Shown: in pieces, positions 40,449 to 41,521 of the stretch
How the letters are laid out: every line of letters begins with the position of its first letter
Numbering within the stretch: position 1 is the first letter of the stretch
Notes under the pieces: model-generated
What the model was told of the DNA's origin: nothing
Databases searched by the model: none
The model's input: only the letters and a program-made list of their open reading frames with translations
Made by a program: the position numbers and the translations under genes
Source: CAZPHU01 sp964586285
Lineage (GTDB): Bacteria > Fibrobacterota > Chitinivibrionia > Chitinivibrionales > CAYFVL01
Length of the DNA stretch: 41,521 bases
Assembly: GCA_964586285.1 (NCBI GenBank)
Contig: CAZPHU010000023.1
Coordinates: 1-41,521 of the forward strand
Direction of reading: 5' to 3'

Positions 40449-41521
40449 GTGATAGCGACGACGAAATTATCGATGCGGTATGGTGCGAAGACTCTCTTTG
40501 AGGATATCACCGTCAAGTTTGGCGATCGGAACAGGTACGGGCTTATCGGGGCCAACGGATGCGGGAAATCCACCCTGCTCAAGATTCTTGGAAAAGAGGT
40601 GGAGGCCTCCTCCGGTGAGGTCATCTATACGCCCGGTGAGCGTATCGCCATGATGCGCCAGGATCAGTTCGCCTATGAGGATCAGATCGTCATGGACGTG
40701 GTGATCATGGGGCATGAACAGTTATGGGAGATAAAAAAGGAGCGCGACCGTATCTATTCGCTTGCGGAGATGTCCGAAGAGGATGGGGTGAAGGTGGCCG
40801 AGCTTGAGTGTGAATTTGCGGAGCTTGACGGGTATACCGCCGAATCGCGTGCGGAGAAACTTCTCTGCGGTCTGGGTATCAGTGAGGATCAGCACTACGG
40901 CCCGATGAGCGCAGTTGCCCCGGGGTGGAAGATGCGGGTGCTTCTTGCTCAGGCACTCTTTTCCAATCCCGATATTCTACTTCTTGATGAGCCGTCCAAC
41001 AACCTCGATATCAATGCTATCAGGTGGCTGGAGGGAATGATAAACACCATGGAATCGACCATGATTATCATCTCCCACGACCGTCACTTCCTCAATTCCG
41101 TGTGTACCCACATGGCGGATATCGATTACGGGGAGCTTCGAATCTATCCCGGCAATTACGATGAATACATGACAGCATCCACAGCCGCGCGGGAGAAGCT
41201 CCTCACCGAAAACGCCAAGAAAAAGGCGCAGATCGCAGAGCTTCAGGCTTTTGTCAGCCGCTTTTCGGCAAACGCCTCCAAATCGGCTCAGGCGACCTCA
41301 CGCCAGAAACAGATCGACAAGATTCAGCTCGAGGAGGTAAAGCCCTCCAGCCGAGTAAATCCCTATATCATTTTCGATCAGGAGAAGAAGCTGCAGAAAC
41401 TGGTTGTCGAGGCCAGGGGGTTGAAAAAGTCTTATGATTCGACGCTGTTTGAGGGGTTCGATCTGAGGGTGGATGCCGGCGACCGGGTGGCGATCATCGG
41501 ACAGAACGGTATCGGCAAGAC
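40449..41521 (+). CDS. ybiT: ABC-F family ATPase, YbiT type (3' end beyond the window)
   Basis: A cytoplasmic ribosome-associated ABC-F protein without membrane parts. The first ABC domain has Walker A 'GANGCGKST', the signature written as 'VAPGWKMRVLLAQAL' (the APGW form typical of YbiT) and Walker B 'ILLLDEPSNNLD'. The inter-domain linker matches YbiT very closely ('KKKAQIAELQAFVSRFSANASK'). The second domain is cut in its Walker A ('GQNGIGKT') by the window edge. About 357 of an expected ~530 residues are visible. The only usable start is the GTG at 40449, with 'aagga' 11 bases upstream and a stop codon just before it in frame. Confidence 0.93.
   Translation, partial: MIATTKLSMRYGAKTLFEDITVKFGDRNRYGLIGANGCGKSTLLKILGKEVEASSGEVIYTPGERIAMMRQDQFAYEDQIVMDVVIMGHEQLWEIKKERDRIYSLAEMSEEDGVKVAELECEFAELDGYTAESRAEKLLCGLGISEDQHYGPMSAVAPGWKMRVLLAQALFSNPDILLLDEPSNNLDINAIRWLEGMINTMESTMIIISHDRHFLNSVCTHMADIDYGELRIYPGNYDEYMTASTAAREKLLTENAKKKAQIAELQAFVSRFSANASKSAQATSRQKQIDKIQLEEVKPSSRVNPYIIFDQEKKLQKLVVEARGLKKSYDSTLFEGFDLRVDAGDRVAIIGQNGIGK

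Overview
The window looks like the chromosome of a Gram-negative, flagellated, diderm bacterium of middling GC content (judged by eye). It carries a complete Tol-Pal operon, L-ring and P-ring flagellar genes, many lipoprotein and outer-membrane-type genes, and a bacterial GH3-family protein. That mix, together with a repeat-rich surface protein of a type known from Leptospira, suggests an FCB-like lineage (for example Fibrobacterota/Chitinivibrionia). The phylum is an inference from gene content only. No tRNA, rRNA, CRISPR array, transposase or prophage was seen.

Layout. Positions 1-4600 hold RNA and DNA maintenance genes (a THUMP-type 23S rRNA methyltransferase, an O6-alkylguanine repair protein, a PIN-PhoH ATPase) and a flavodoxin. 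Positions 4747-8759 (minus) form an envelope protease cluster: a catalytic M16 peptidase, an M16 homologue lacking the zinc motif, and a lipoprotein. Positions 8991-10991 carry a free-standing IMP cyclohydrolase and TrmFO. Positions 11106-15583 are tolQ-tolR-tolA/tonB-tolB-pal-cpoB, closed by a clear intrinsic terminator. Positions 15684-20662 (minus) hold three paralogous secreted parallel beta-helix proteins around a 770-residue beta-barrel/TPR/coiled-coil protein; I recognise no described system with this arrangement, and it is the best candidate for something new. Positions 20875-22979 (minus) are a translationally coupled GT2 glycosyltransferase and radical SAM protein. Positions 23348-24562 (minus) encode a 12-repeat surface protein whose upstream region is full of repeats, palindromes and homopolymers.

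Positions 25100-32154 are flgF-flgG-flgA-flgH and flgI, interrupted by a minus-strand HtrA-like protease with PEGA-like and concanavalin-like extensions. Both flagellar units have a GG-N10-GC (sigma-54 type) promoter match upstream. Positions 32612-35120 hold a small outer-membrane barrel and a PHP-type phosphoesterase, which converge on a strong symmetrical terminator. Positions 35427-39792 hold queA, an unrecognised 214-residue protein, a GH3-like acyl-adenylating enzyme and a YfcE-like phosphoesterase. The window ends inside a YbiT-type ABC-F ATPase.

Working together: Tol-Pal, the M16 pair, the beta-helix/TPR cluster, the GT2-radical SAM pair, the surface repeat protein and the OM barrels make this a largely envelope-directed region. 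Ordinary RNA-modification genes (rlmL-like, trmFO, queA) and a sigma-54-type flagellar locus are spread through it.
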